64,000 bases of DNA, taken from Aspidapion aeneum (taxonomy: Eukaryota > Arthropoda > Insecta > Coleoptera > Brentidae). Each line of letters starts with the position of its first letter. Position 1 is the stretch's first letter. Under the pieces are notes generated by a model. It saw only the letters and a program-made list of their open reading frames with translations. It searched no databases and had not been told where the DNA came from. Of the stretch, positions 11,463 through 22,685 are shown in pieces. The stretch covers positions 40,073,235 through 40,137,234 of the forward strand of contig OY755044.1 in assembly GCA_963576565.1 (NCBI GenBank). The letters run 5' to 3'. A program made the translations under genes and the position numbers.

Positions 11463-11716
11463 CTTACATATGGAATGGCACTCCCTTACTTCTCCTGGAC
11501 ATTTTTTCACAAACCCCACATGTTTTACGTGAATTATTTTCCATTTTTCACATAAAAAAACACAATTTTACACGACAAACGCAAAACACCGCAAAATGTA
11601 AATAAACAAGAAATATGGCGTTCACTACAGCAGCTGTCTATCTACATGACAAAACACACGCATGCGCACTTGAAAATTTGCATCTGCAAATTTGAATTTA
11701 CCATTGTTTCCAAAGG
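11463..11716. repeat. Interspersed repeat, right part of copy A
   Basis: Continuation of the repeat after the 592-bp insertion: TATGGAATGGCACTCCCTTA, then a CACAATTTTACACGACAAAC block, then ACACACGCATGCGCACTTG. It matches 12812-13060 with few differences. Confidence 0.75.
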
Positions 11717-11939
11717 AAAACCCGTCCTCCTACATACAAGTTTCATTTTCAAGAAGTGCTGCTGTACCGATGCTACCAGAAGCACCGAAGGAAGAATCCT
11801 GTAATGTGTTATACCCTGTACAGACCAATATACCATTCACTGCACTAGTAATTCTCAGCAGCAAACTGATCAAGGCATTTCTGTAGTGGACCAAACACTA
11901 ACCAATCAATTTCAAATACGAAACGACGTTTTTCAAGAT

Positions 11940-12729
11940 GTTGCACTTTCAATTCCAATATTTACCATCGTTAACTTTTTCGTTATTGTTAATTAAATGT
12001 TCTTTACATAAAGTTCCTTTTTCATCCTGTTTCATTATTTTTCCGTGAGTAAAAAAATCGTGTTGAAAAGTAAAAACATCGTGCGGAAAAGTTACTTTTC
12101 CGCACAATTTTTGTTTTGTTAAAAATGAAGATATTTCGGGTAGACAGGATTTCGGTAACTGCGCATGCGTCAGTTTTGGTGGTTTTGGAACATGCTCCAT
12201 TACGTCACTACATTATTTGACAATTTTCAAAAATTTCCATTATTTTTATTTTAAAAACTAGTTGATCGGGTGAAATTTTATGGGATTGCAACTTCAATTT
12301 GTAGTTTTTCTAAAATTAATTGTGTAAATTTATTGTTGCACTTTCAATTCCAATATTTACCATCGTTAACTTTTTCGTTATTGTTAATTAAATGTTCTTT
12401 ACATAAAGTTCCTTTTTCATCCTGTTTCATTATTTTTCCGTGAGTAAAAAAATCGTGTTGAAAAGTAAAAACATCGTGCGGAAAAGTTACTTTTCCGCAC
12501 AATTTTTGTTTTGTTAAAAATGAAGATATTTCGGGTAGACAGGATTTCGGTAACTGCGCATGCGTCAGTTTTGGTGGTTTTGGAACATGCTTCATTACGT
12601 CACTACATTATTTGACAATTTTCAAAAATTTCCATTATTTTTCTTTTAAAAACTAGTTGATCGGGTGAAATTTTATGGGATTGTGACTTCAATTTGTAGT
12701 TTTTCTAAAATTAATTGTGCAAATTTATT
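11940..12729. repeat. Tandem duplication of a 395-bp unit
   Basis: The unit beginning GTTGCACTTTCAATTCCAAT at 11940 recurs at 12335 and the two copies are nearly identical throughout, each encoding the same spurious 83-codon minus-strand frame. A third, partial relative begins at about 19340. The high identity suggests a recent local duplication. Confidence 0.85.
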
Positions 12730-13060
12730 GTGGACACCATAAAAAGTATTAAATGGCATCTATAAACCACTCTTAACTGTATTACCAAATTATAAAGAAA
12801 AATACAAGTACGTACCTATGGAATGGCACTCCCTTACTTCTCCTGGACATTTTTTCACAAACCGCACATGTTTTACGTGAATTATTTTCAATTTTTCATA
12901 TAAAAAAACACAATTTTACACGACAAACGCAAAACACCGCAAAATGTAAATAAACAACAAATATGGCGTTCACTAGAGAAGCTGTCTGTCTACGTGACAA
13001 AACACATGCATGCGCACTTGAAAATTTGCCTGTGCGAATTTAAATTTTCCAATGTTTCCA
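12730..13060. repeat. Uninterrupted repeat copy B
   Basis: Continues copy B of the repeat without the 592-bp insertion, including the GGACACCATAAAAAGTATTA block and the TATGGAATGGCACTCCCTTA block joined directly. It gives the near-empty site for the element at 10869. Confidence 0.75.
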
Positions 13061-13098
13061 AAGCAAGCTATGATTGCTTTACTATTCGATTTTTTGTA

Positions 13099-13293
13099 CA
13101 GTCGGGGACTTTTTAAATTGCCGCCCTCGAAAATAACAAATATTCCTATTTGAAATTCGGAAAAGCAGTTTAAACCAAAACAAAAAATTGTGAAGCTTAC
13201 CGCTGTCTGTATACATATTTAAAAATATTTTTTTTTTGATGTCTTTGAATGATTAATTTTGGCAGAAAAAAAATACAACGGAGTCCCCGACTG
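13099..13293. mobile_element. 195-bp MITE with CAGTCGGGGACT ends
   Basis: The ends CAGTCGGGGACT and AGTCCCCGACTG are inverted repeats of 12 bp flanked by TA (13097-13098 and 13294-13295). CAGT ends with TA duplications are usual for pogo-like or other Tc1/mariner-group elements. No coding sequence. Confidence 0.75.
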
Positions 13294-13466
13294 TACCAGT
13301 ATTTATTCTCTAAGTTATTTGTGTGTACCTTTTCATGCTAGAGACCCATAAGAGGCATACAGCCTCATAAAGTTATTTTTGATTTGACATAATAGGTTAC
13401 TTATTTTAGATCCTGGGAATCAGTCAATCAAAATCTCTCTTTTTAGTTTGTGACGTTTCAGTTTAT

Positions 13467-13750
13467 TCAACCATTATCAGACATATTCATTTAGGTATAT
13501 TTTGTCTCACCATTTATTTATATCTGTATTTCTACTTTTATTGTTAATTTTTTTAAACAATTTTTCATTATTTATTTTAAAACAATCGATGTGGTAGTTT
13601 CAAACTCTGTTTTTGAAACCACTACATCGATCGCCTCAAAATAAATAATGCAATAATTGTTAAAAAATTTTAACAATAAAAGTAGAAATACAGATATAAA
13701 TAAATTGCGAGATAAAATATACTAAAATAAATATGTCTGATGGTGGTTGA
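13467..13750. mobile_element. 284-bp hairpin element
   Basis: The two halves are inverted copies of each other nearly end to end. The left arm has TCAACCATTATCAGACATAT and TATTTATATCTG; the right arm has CAGATATAAATA and GTCTGATGGTGGTTGA. The centre is near 13608 beside a CATCGATGTGG/CCACTACATCGAT pair. It is probably a hairpin MITE; no clear target duplication is seen. Confidence 0.75.
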
Positions 13751-14650
13751 TTATGTTTGTATGTCAACGGTCAGAAATATTATTTAAATTAAAATATGTT
13801 GCAATAGGGTTTTTTGGTAAGGCATTTTAATCGCGAATTTCGATATTATTGTGCCTATCTTTGCCGTAAATAAAGGTAATGTCAGTTTATACAAAAAGGG
13901 CCTTTGAACGAACCCAGCGGCGACTCCTCAATAAGGTCATTTGGTCCTGCCAAAATAATGACTCTTACAATAAATTTAATAATATATCATTAAAATAAAA
14001 GGCTTATTTTCTATATAGGTATTAAAATTAAACAAATAGGTAAACTTTATTATTTTCCTATAGCAGCATGTTTTGGATTATCCCTAGTATTGGAGAACTA
14101 AGTCACGCTTTATGGTCAAAGCCAAACCAAACCCATATTTTGTCTCTGTCTACGCCATTGCGGTTTCAATATTTCCCTCTCTGCCAGACTCTGTCTATAA
14201 AACCATACGGAAATAACACGCAAAAGATCGACAAATTTCGTGAAATTTTCGATTTTCCCGGTCAAAAGCCCAGTATTTACACTGCCCATAAAAAAGCCCT
14301 GGAATATGAATCAGCTGTTTTCTGTTTACCTAGTATACAAGAAACAGTTTATTGGCTTGTATTTTAAGATTTTTTTTTAGTTTTATGTGGTTAAAAATTT
14401 GTAATAACTGTAAATTTTGTGTTTAAAAACAAGTGATGATAGCACAATACATTTTTTCTAGTAGTTTATTATGTTTTGATTCAGAAGGTAGGAAGTACAA
14501 GATATTATTACAAAAAAAAAAGAAAAATGTGGTTCATGGAACCCAAAGAAGAAGAAGATGCTAGCAGAAGACACGATGAATTTTAGAAATTTGTTGTGTC
14601 TCCAACTAGCATTCTTACCTTAGACTAAATTACATAAGTTGTTTTAACAT
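13751..14650. other. Intron, no recognised gene
   Basis: There is a 99-codon open frame at 14068-14367 (+) with no domain I recognise and no splice or promoter context that would support it. Otherwise AT-rich sequence without visible structure. Confidence 0.45.
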
Positions 14651-14734
14651 ACTATTATTATATAAATTATTAGACATTTTTAACAAAATACACAAACAGA
14701 TAAAGCATAATTTTTTAACAGAAATGTGTTAATT

Positions 14735-15537
14735 TTATGAAAACCAAATTATTTCAGACATAATTTGTTGGTAGTTATTTTTAACCCAAATTTTTATAGT
14801 TCTTTTTGTTGCCTTATTTAAAGATTTATTTCTTATGTTTAGTGGCAACAGATTAAGGAGTCTAGGACCTGTAAATAAGATAGTTCGCTGAGTCCCTGAA
14901 AAGTTTTGTAAAGAGGTGCAATAGTTTAGCCTAGATACTGCTCTTGTTTGTATATCATGTGAAACAAAGTCTTGAAATATCTTATAATTTAACGAGAATT
15001 GCAGGACTTTTATACAATATAACAATAATAAATGTAAAAACTCTATTTCAGAAAATAAAAGCTCTGTAGAATATAATTTCGGTTTAAACAATAGTATCTT
15101 GAGTACATATTTCTGAGCTATTTTAAGAGGCGATAAGATAGAGTCGCAAGTGGCACCCCAACACAATATAACATATTACCGATTCAGCCAAAGCCAAATA
15201 GACCAACTTTGTTAACTTAAATGGAAGAATATGTCTTAGCTGCGAGAACTTGTAAGTTAATTTTCTAATTTTTTTGCTAACATAATCCACGTGAACGTCC
15301 CATTTTAAAAAATGAATCAAAATATACACCAAGGTATTTAAAAGATCTACAAGATAATATTTTTGTAACACAAGTACAGCCATTTAAATGTGGATTACAG
15401 GCGGAATTATGGAGCAAAATAAAGTCTCTGTGTGACATACCACGCTTGTTCAAGCTAAAGCATATAAATTTAGTTTTATCAACATTTAGAGATAATTGAT
15501 TAGCATCCAACCAACACTTTATTTTGTGAAGGGCCAA
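14735..15537 (-). pseudogene. 5'-truncated LINE: C-terminal end of reverse transcriptase, frameshifted
   Basis: Three overlapping minus-strand frames (15537-15277, 15383-15123, 15166-14735) make up the end of a LINE reverse transcriptase. NVDKTKFICFSLN and FKYLGVYFDSFFKM match the motif D/E region (K(T)xxM/F, then xLGVxxD) and are followed by the thumb and tail regions. Two frameshifts separate the pieces. The family differs from the LINEs at 6-9 kb and 41-48 kb. The 3' end is probably near 14650-14700. Confidence 0.8.
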
Positions 15538-15746
15538 TATACGAACGGTCCTTAAATAAACCGGTTGTCTGGTAACTCGGTGTCATGACGGCCGTGACAT
15601 TACATTACAGTTTTCCTAGCAATCAGCAGTCAAACGCTGTTTATAGCGTAATTTCGTCTTTTGCCAGGAAACTTTGTACATTTTGGGTCTTGTCGTTTTG
15701 TACGTAGTGTTTATACCTGTTCCGTGCTTGCTATAAATCTATTATA

Positions 15747-15882
15747 CCCTGTTTGCACCAATGCATGCCCACCCCGATTAAAAAAACGCACGTGATGGGC
15801 CATGGATTTGCACCGGTTTTAAATGCAGCGTCACCTGATGCGTTTTTTGAATCGGGGTGGGCATGCATTGTTGAAAACAGGG
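15747..15882. mobile_element. 136-bp hairpin MITE
   Basis: Inverted ends CCCTGTTTGCACCAATGCAT and ATGCATTGTTGAAAACAGGG, extended inward by CCCACCCCGATT and AATCGGGGTGGG, are flanked by TA on both sides (15745-15746 and 15883-15884). The arms cover most of the element. Confidence 0.8.
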
Positions 15883-16029
15883 TATTTAAGACTAACTAAA
15901 AGAAATTTTAGAAAAAGATGGTTTAGTTTATATTGTAGGATTTTAGCACGAAAGCATCACATGCCTTTCTTTTGAAGGCTTAACTGAGCCTTCACCATCA
16001 TGGAAAGAAAATGTTAACCAAATGGACAA

Positions 16030-16284
16030 ATGGTTCATAAATTGCATGGTGTTAATTCTAAATTTATTAAATCAAATATTTTGCGATCTACTAAATTTAT
16101 ATTTGAAAAAGTTTCTATTCCATATAAATTGGTACATTTATTTGTAAAACAAAGAGTGATGATAAGAATCAAATTTATAAATACCAAAAAGCAAAATGAA
16201 TTCACAATGAAACGAAAGCTTGATGATACAGGGACTGATGAGAGTCGGAAAACAGTAAAAAAGTTAAAGAAAACTATTTTGTAA
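16030..16284 (+). pseudogene. Short open frame of unknown origin, possibly a transposase remnant
   Basis: The 84-codon frame is lysine-rich and ends in a nuclear-localisation-like KKLKKTIL tail. Sequence just upstream (15960-16030) reads in another frame as a plausible protein segment, which suggests a longer frameshifted gene. The pattern VHLFVKQRVMIRIKFINTKK is loosely like the end of some THAP/P-type transposases, but I do not recognise it with confidence. Confidence 0.25.
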
Positions 16285-16370
16285 CTATATTCTATAATTA
16301 GATAGGTTTAGTTTTTTGTTACTTGCAATATGATTTAAAAATAAAACTGATGAGGACCATTCTTAAATTA

Positions 16371-16642
16371 TATACTGGGTGTTCCAAGTTAAAAGTCCAC
16401 CATATTGCTAGCTTTGTTATTATTACAAATAGAAAAAAATTTAAATGGGCAAACTGGTAGAATTTTTTAAAATTATATTTATGTTTTTTGAAAAAACTCG
16501 AAAACTCAATGTTCGATTTTTTTTATTTGAGCATCTTAAAGAGCACCAAAAATTCTACTAGTTTGCCAATTTAAACTTTTTTCTCTCTTTAATAATAAAA
16601 AAGTTAGCAATGGTGGACACTCAACTTGAAACACCCTGTATA
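16371..16642. mobile_element. 272-bp hairpin MITE with ACTGGGTGTTCC-type ends
   Basis: The ends TATACTGGGTGTTCCAAGTT and AACTTGAAACACCCTGTATA are inverted repeats. They are extended by AGTCCACCAT and ATGGTGGAC, and further in by TGGGCAAACTGGTAGAATTT and AAATTCTACTAGTTTGCC. Hairpin MITE with TA or TATA at the borders, non-coding. Confidence 0.8.
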
Positions 16643-16773
16643 ATGCTCAAGTAGGAGAGAAGAAATATTAGCGTTACAGTGTATTTTTATTATAATTTTA
16701 CAAGCTTTTATTTAACTTCACCTGTATGTATGTATGTATGTAATCAAATCTTGCAACTCATTTTTGAAGAACT

Positions 16774-17400
16774 TCCAAACATCCGATTGACTTCAAATTT
16801 CGCATAGCGTCTTAGTTCCGATGACAATACAATAATATGGTTTCATCAGGTACCTACCTCACCCCAAACATGGGCGGTGGAGAAGGGGTAAAACTTTAGT
16901 TTGTCCGATTTCAACCAAAATTGGTATCTGGGGGTTTTTGAGGATGAGAATTACGAATTTTTGATCAGATTACAAAAATTCAATATGGCGGATTCAAAAT
17001 GGACGATTTAATGTCAAGTTTTTCTGATTACTTTCAACTGACTTCCACGTATTCGATTGACTTCAAATTTCGCATACGGTTATAGTTCCGATGACAACCC
17101 AATAATGTGGTATCACTGACTGCCTACCTCACCCCTAACCTGGAGGGCGGAGAGGGGGTAAAATTTTAGTTTGTTGGATTTCCACCAAAATTGGTATCTG
17201 GGGGTTTTTGAGGATCGGGATTACGAATTTTTGATCAGATTATAAAAATTCCATATGGCGGATTCAAAATTACTTTCAACTGACTTCCACGTAGGTATCT
17301 GATTGATTTCAAAATTCACATGCTCTCCCGCTAAAAAAAAGGGGGGGGGGCGTAGGAGAGGTAAGGCTTTAGTTTGTTCGATCTCGACCAAAATTAATTA
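16774..17400. repeat. Tandem repeat, unit about 268 bp, about 2.3 copies
   Basis: The block CGATTGACTTCAAATTTCGC with GTTCCGATGACA, then CCAAAATTGGTATCTGGGGG and TTTTTGATCAGATTA, occurs at 16774 and 17043. A shorter third copy starts at about 17284 and ends in a poly-A/poly-G run near 17335-17350. A (TATG)n microsatellite lies just upstream at 16723-16740. Confidence 0.8.
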
Positions 17401-18006
17401 ATCCTTGCGTATAATGATCATAATAATAACGAACAGTTTTAGGGATTGACAGGAAAGACTCTCTGCAATATTGATGCGCTAGCTGAAATGCATAAACAAA
17501 TCTAAAAATTTAAAAATAAATTTAGAAAAAAATCTTTTTGAAAACAAGCTTTTATAAAATGGACTAAAAAGCATAAAATAATTTTTTGAGGGTTCTGATA
17601 TCATAATAATAAAAGCCATGGACGTAAGGATATTTAACCGTTTTTGTTTTAGCCTTGTTAACTCGAAGTTTAGTGAAAATCCAAATTCATTAAATTATAC
17701 CAGAGAAATGTAACGGTAGACAATTTAACCAAACCCACCCCAACCCTACTACTACTAGGAAAATAGAACAAAAATGTATTTTATTTTATTATTTAAATTA
17801 GACTTTATTTTTTTCAACCTATAAAACTCCTATCACCGAATCACTAATATGATTGCTTGGTTGGCTTTTCAACGATAAAAGTAACCATTATCTGGCACTA
17901 GTTAGAGGCTATAGTGACTTTTAATAGAGTTTTATTTACCTATAAACATAAAATCACATAAGTAAATCTAAAAATTATACGTGCATATTATTACGTGCAT
18001 ATTATA
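17401..18006. other. Intron, no gene seen
   Basis: AT-rich sequence without recognisable coding or element structure. Two close copies of an ACGTGCATATTA word stand just before the hAT-type MITE. Confidence 0.45.
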
Positions 18007-18014
18007 TATGGAAC

Positions 18015-18196
18015 CAGTGGCGTATGTAAGGGGGGACCCTCCCCCCCCCAAACTAAGATTTTTTTGATATTTTCCACATATTACATGACAAACATAAAAT
18101 AGCATAAAATACGGCCTAATGGGGTCTCCCCCCCCCCCCCCCCCGTCTTAAACTGTCTCGAGCCTACCCCGAAACTTTTTTCTATATACGCCACTG
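18015..18196. mobile_element. 182-bp hAT-type MITE with 8-bp target duplication
   Basis: Ends CAGTGGCGTA and TACGCCACTG are inverted repeats. The 8-bp direct repeat TATGGAAC stands at 18007-18014 and 18197-18204. An 8-bp duplication with CAGTGGCGTA ends is characteristic of the hAT superfamily. The interior holds two long poly-C tracts (about 18042-18050 and 18128-18145). Confidence 0.88.
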
Positions 18197-18204
18197 TATG
18201 GAAC

Positions 18205-19113
18205 TGAAAGCCACTGCACTGCGTAAACAGAACGTACGATACTTAAATGAATTATGGTGCGTAGTTGAACGAGTTTGAAATAGAGATAAAGCAATAACCA
18301 AAGCGTAACCGTCTATAACCATATCATTTGTAATTGTCCTACCGATTACGATTATTTGCTATAAAGTTGTAACTCATTTTGCTTGGAATGTCGCTATTTT
18401 AGTTTTAGTTTATGTCTGCGGTTAAAAATGACCAAAACACACTCTATACAGGGTGTTCGGCACATGAACCGTCAAAATTTTTTGGGATATTGTTGGGTTC
18501 ATTTGCTACCTTTTAACTTTGGAACTTGGGTCCTTAGAGTCACGGCTAAAGAGATATGGATTTTTTAATTTTTTTTCTCAAATTACCCAAAATCCCACCG
18601 TAATCTGTTTATTAATGTCTGGAAATGCACCTTTTTTTTATAATTCTGTAATCTTATGCTACTTCAACTAATTAATAGATTTGTTAAAATTTATGTACCA
18701 AAGGGACATACGAGGTTATTTATTGAAGAACATTAGTGATTTTGTGAAAGAAAATCGATTTCAAAATTAAAAATTAAAAAAAGTATCGACACTTGAGAAC
18801 CTCATTTTCTTTTAAAAATTTCTCTAGTTGATTACCTTTCTAACAATATGCTACACATTGATTAAAAAAACAATTCTGCTTTAAAATACGGATATTCTGT
18901 GAGACGGGCAATAATCGTTCGGACTTGATAAGTTAAGATCGTTTCGAACAAAATTTATAAATAAAGAACACAATACATTATTGTTAAAAGTTTAACTTTT
19001 GTTTAAGTAGGTAAACGATCAAAAACATCAAATTGTTTTTCTTACCAATTCCGAACGAGTCTCGCCCTTCTGACGGAATTTCCGTATTTTAAAGCAGAAA
19101 TGTTTTTTTTTCC
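18205..19113. other. Intron, no gene seen
   Basis: Contains one end of an ACAGGGTGTTC-type element at about 18447 whose partner end I could not identify. Otherwise AT-rich sequence without coding similarity. Confidence 0.45.
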
Positions 19114-19445
19114 TATACACAAGTTTCATTTTCAAGAAGTGCTGCTGTACCGATGCTACCAGAAGCACCGAAGGACCAATATACCTTCCTCCATTCACTA
19201 CACTAGTAATTCTTAGCAGCAAACTGATCAAGGCATTTCTGTAGTGGGCCAAACACCAACCAATCAAATTCAAATACGAAACGACGTTTTTCAAGATGTT
19301 GCGGCATCTGCTATATTGCAGCATACAACAAACACAAAGTGCACTTTCAATTCCAATATTTACCATCGTTAACTTTTTCGTTATTATTAATTAAATGTTC
19401 TTTCCTGTTTTATTATTTTTCCGTGCGTAAAAAAATCGTGTGGAG
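19114..19445. repeat. Diverged copy of the repeat at 11740-12060
   Basis: Shares TTTCATTTTCAAGAAGTGCT, GCTACCAGAAGCACCGAAGG, ACTGATCAAGGCATTTCTGT and CCATCGTTAACTTTTTCGTT with 11740-12060. It has an extra roughly 45-bp piece in place and lacks another present in the first copy. Confidence 0.75.
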
Positions 19446-19772
19446 ATTTTTTTTTGTCAAAATGAAGATTTAGGACTAATTAAATGATTTATGAAACTAT
19501 TCTATCTAATGTATCATTTTCTAGCATTATTATAAATTAATTAATACATGTTTTTTGATAAAGAAGATGGACAAAAACACTCGTAGGAAAAACATTGTAC
19601 CTAACTCTTGTGGAAACTATCCCTCGCTCCGCGTCGTTCGTGCACCTGCCGTCGCCAAAAGGCACCGGCCTATGAGGTACCGGCTTAAAAGGCACCGGCC
19701 CCATTCACCCCTGTACGTGCCCTAGCTTTTAGTTCCTCTTAAAGTCGTGTTCCTAATATCTAAACACATATA

Positions 19773-20398
19773 CAGTGAAACCTCTCCTTGCGGACACCTC
19801 TGTTAAGCGGACACTCCCTTTAGGCGGACAAATTTGTTGTAACCAATCTTTTCCCTATTTCTTTACATGTAAAATTCGCTCCTATAACCGGACACTCTAA
19901 TAACCAGACGCGGTCATATTTTTTGTTTAAAAATTTTTAAAACCTCCCTTTACGGGAGCGGAGCGCTGCATGAGATGGGCATAAATGTTATGTAGTATGT
20001 TGGCAACAACGCACTTTGCAGCCGGGCTATTACCCCTTTTTGTTTTCATGCGGAGACTAAATACTTCTGTCGTATTTACAACATATTTTATTCGGCGGGA
20101 TTGCTGTGTTTTATTTTTATTGTTTAGTTGAGTAGTAATAGATAGATCTCTTTGAAATGGTGCTTAGTAAAAAACTTCTTAGTTTACATAAAAACATGGA
20201 AGTTGTTAACGTTTCAGAGAAGGAACATCTATCAGCACGAAAGATCGCTGAAAAATGTAATATCGGAAAAAGTCAAGCAGCAGAAATTGTTAATAAATAT
20301 ATATTAAAATTTTGCAGTTCTCTCTCATAAGCGGACACCTCCAGTAAGCGGAAAATATCGACGGAACCGTGAGTGTCCGCTTATAGGAGGTTTCACTG
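19773..20398 (+). mobile_element. 626-bp pogo/Tigger-like relic
   Basis: Ends CAGTGAAACCTCTCCTTGCG and a right end reading inward as CAGTGAAACCTCCTATAAGC are inverted repeats, with TA on both sides (19771-19772 and 20399-20400). GCGGACAC/GTGTCCGC words extend the ends inward. CAGTGAAACC ends with TA duplications are typical of Tigger/pogo elements. The interior keeps only the start of the transposase, so the copy is an internal deletion derivative. Confidence 0.88.
20157..20330 (+). pseudogene. N-terminal fragment of pogo/Tigger transposase (CENP-B-like HTH)
   Basis: The 57-codon frame includes LHKNMEVVNVSEKEHLSARK, then IAEKCNIGKSQAAEIVNKY. This matches the first helix-turn-helix of pogo/Tigger transposases, in the pattern K.EVI...E.G.S.R.IA...NI.KS....I. 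It then runs into the right terminal repeat and stops. The DDE catalytic domain is absent. In full elements this domain binds the transposon ends. Confidence 0.7.
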
Positions 20399-20400
20399 TA

Positions 20401-20800
20401 CACATATTCACCCACAGGCAAAAGGTAGGTCTTTGCTCTGAAAGCTGAAATATTAAATAACTACTCCAACTCTCTCTACGGGAGCTAAATATATATGCCT
20501 AGTCAAAAATCGGTCTTGTGTTAAATTAGCATATACCTAATAGCCTAAAATATTTGCCAAGGAAAATGCAAAAGTTAAACAATCATAAATTGCCCTTAAA
20601 ACAAGGAAATGTCCCGAAAAATATCATTCAAACTGCGTATGCGTATGGTTATTTATCAAGGAGAGCAACATACGATACTATGAGCTGTGTGGATGGCATG
20701 TTCTAAACTTATGCAAAAAAAATTACCCAATTCGGTTAGTTGATATTTTAGAACGTAAAATTTACAATACTTAAACGTCCGTTAGTTATCAGTCACATAA
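20401..20800. other. Left flank of the LTR element, no gene seen
   Basis: AT-rich intron sequence ending in ATAA (20797-20800), which is the left target-site duplicate of the LTR retrotransposon. Confidence 0.5.
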
Positions 20801-21751
20801 TGTAACGAGTCATTTTTACGTTTAAGGCAACGTTACATATTTAGGTAAATAATCAAGGCTCTTCGACTCGTCTTTCTGTACACAAATTAAGGGTATTTTA
20901 TAGAGCTAGGTTTGGAGGTTATATAGTGTCCAAAAAGTTACCTTATAAAGGAGACATTCCATCGAATTACTGTGGACACATCGCATTATCTGGACATCGT
21001 AATTGGAATTTAAGATCACAGGTTTCGGGGAAAAATCACATTAAAACTTTTGTTTATCTGTAAAATTTTGTAATTTTCTTTGACGTTCACGGAGATAAAC
21101 AGCTGTTCTGCTGGGGCATGGCGGCGCTGCCGCATCACAAATGGTTTCAGTAACAGGAAGGAAACATTTAGATGAACATTTCATTCGCTTATGTTTATTT
21201 TCGAGGATATTGGGAAAATAATTTCTCTTCCGAACCTCATATCCTCCACGGATTAGCTAGTTTTGATAGCACGAAAACATAGTTAGGTCCACGGGTCGAT
21301 CAGGAACAACCGAGGCTCCGCCCACTTTGATATCTTTATTAATTTGATAGGGAAAGGATAAAATAAATACGAGTTATGCACTTTTATAAATGGGAGATAA
21401 ACGAGGGATAAAAACCAGGACTAAAAGAATAAACAAAATCGTATTTTTATATTATATAAATTTATATATAATCACAGATATATAAAGTTAATAACTAGCT
21501 CAGTTAGTCGGATTGAAGGGCTTTGTAGGGCTAGCTAGTGGTGAGCAAACTTAACATCTGAACACTCTTGTGCGGAGTTTAAGCAGTAGTTCAATGTGTA
21601 TTTTTAGGTTCAAGTTCAGAAACAACTTTATTAATGTAGAAATGTTTTACAAGAATGGCGTCAAACCATATGAATCTTAGAGAAAACATATATAAAGAGC
21701 AAAGGAAACTTTTGACTAAAACTGTAACTAAAATACAACTAAATTCTACAT

Positions 21752-22011
21752 TTAGTATAGCTTTACCCGTATGGGAATTGGTTGAATGTTCGAATATTCC
21801 TGGGTTTGCTGCATGCTCTGATCTCCACTAATTGATTTTACAGTTGATGGTTTCAATGCTGAGCTTCTTATAGTCCTGCTGGTTATTTTCCTCCTACTTG
21901 CTATGTTGGCGGGGGTCCGGTAGGCAAATGTTCGGTCTATGTATGGAGGGTGTCTCGACGTCCTTGTTATAAAAATTTCAACCATGGAAATAGATCCGAC
22001 AACACCTCAAT
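21752..22011 (-). pseudogene. Antisense exon-like frame in U3 of the 5' LTR
   Basis: The minus-strand frame (77 codons from its first ATG, extending upstream to the junction near 22008) matches the frame at 36376-36708 in the 3' LTR with one visible residue change near the end. It is rich in Arg, Ser and Thr (TSRHPPYIDRTFAYRTPANI) and ends IQPIPI.VKLY-stop. Upstream sequence present in the 3' LTR is missing here, cut at an ACCTC microrepeat. No family recognised. Confidence 0.45.
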
Positions 22012-22056
22012 GTGCGATTTACGTATTTTCAATATCCCCTTGGTCGATGCTGCCCC

Positions 22057-22065
22057 CTATATACC
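22057..22065 (+). promoter_or_regulatory. Candidate TATA box of the LTR promoter
   Basis: CTATATACC follows a GC-rich TGCCCCC stretch and is conserved in both LTRs (also at 37437). It would place the start of R near 22090. No direct evidence of transcription start is available. Confidence 0.4.
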
Positions 22066-22488
22066 GGTACGAAAGTATTAATGTATTTCCTCATTAGTTA
22101 GTTTAAAAACCGCGGGTTTTTTTCTCCAGGCTCGTAAACCGGAGTTAGTGATTTTTCGGCAATAGCATTTTTTTATAAATGCGTTTGCATTCTTATTTGA
22201 ATTTAACCGGGAAAATTTGGTTGGTACTGTGTACTACGAACGGTTTCCGGCGGCTTAATTTTTTTTGTGTTCTCGACGGAGTGCCTTGTCTCTTTCCTAA
22301 CGAATTTTGGCTGGGCTGGTGGCCGTCTATTGGTGTCGCCATTGTTTTTGTGGTTATTGGCAGTAGTTGCGGATTATACCAAAGACGGTTTACTGTGAGC
22401 CGTCGTGTTTAGGCGAATCTAAGTGACGCTCACACCCTCGAAGAGGGATCTAAGGCAGCCTACTCCATTTCTACGGGAAACAAGAGCG

Positions 22489-22685
22489 GTAAGTTCGATT
22501 TTTTTAAATTATTTTTTTTTGAATTCTTCAAGACAATATTTGCCTCCCAAATTGTAATTGTTTTTCGTGTGAAATGTACTTTTTCGACAAGAGACGTGGG
22601 GAATTTTTGGAGTTTTTTTTTAATTTTTTTTTTAAAACCACGTTTTGAAAAAAAACTATATATTGTTTTTCTCCTTTGTCTACAG
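22489..22685 (+). other. Candidate spliced intron 1 inside the 5' LTR
   Basis: GAGCG|GTAAGTTC at 22489 and a long pyrimidine tract with CTACAG ending at 22685 make a textbook 197-bp intron. Both sites are preserved in the 3' LTR (GT at 37901, AG ending 38095). A second candidate intron, 22764-22911 (AAG|GTACGT to TTTCCACAG), is also conserved, as is a third donor (CAAG|GTAGGA at 23103). It could belong to the retrotransposon transcript or to a captured exon; not testable here. Confidence 0.5.

Noticed and set aside
11949..12595. Two identical 83-codon frames
   Set aside because: By-product of the 395-bp tandem duplication; no domain and no promoter context.
14068..14367. 99-codon plus-strand frame
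   Set aside because: No recognised domain, splice context or neighbouring gene; length is not remarkable in AT-rich DNA.
18447..18470. Possible MITE starting ACAGGGTGTTCGG
   Set aside because: No matching inverted end found by eye nearby, so not called as an element.
22179..22412. Hydrophobic 77-codon frame in the LTR (also 37559-37810)
   Set aside because: The reading frames differ between the two LTRs because of small indels, so it is probably leader sequence and not a conserved protein.
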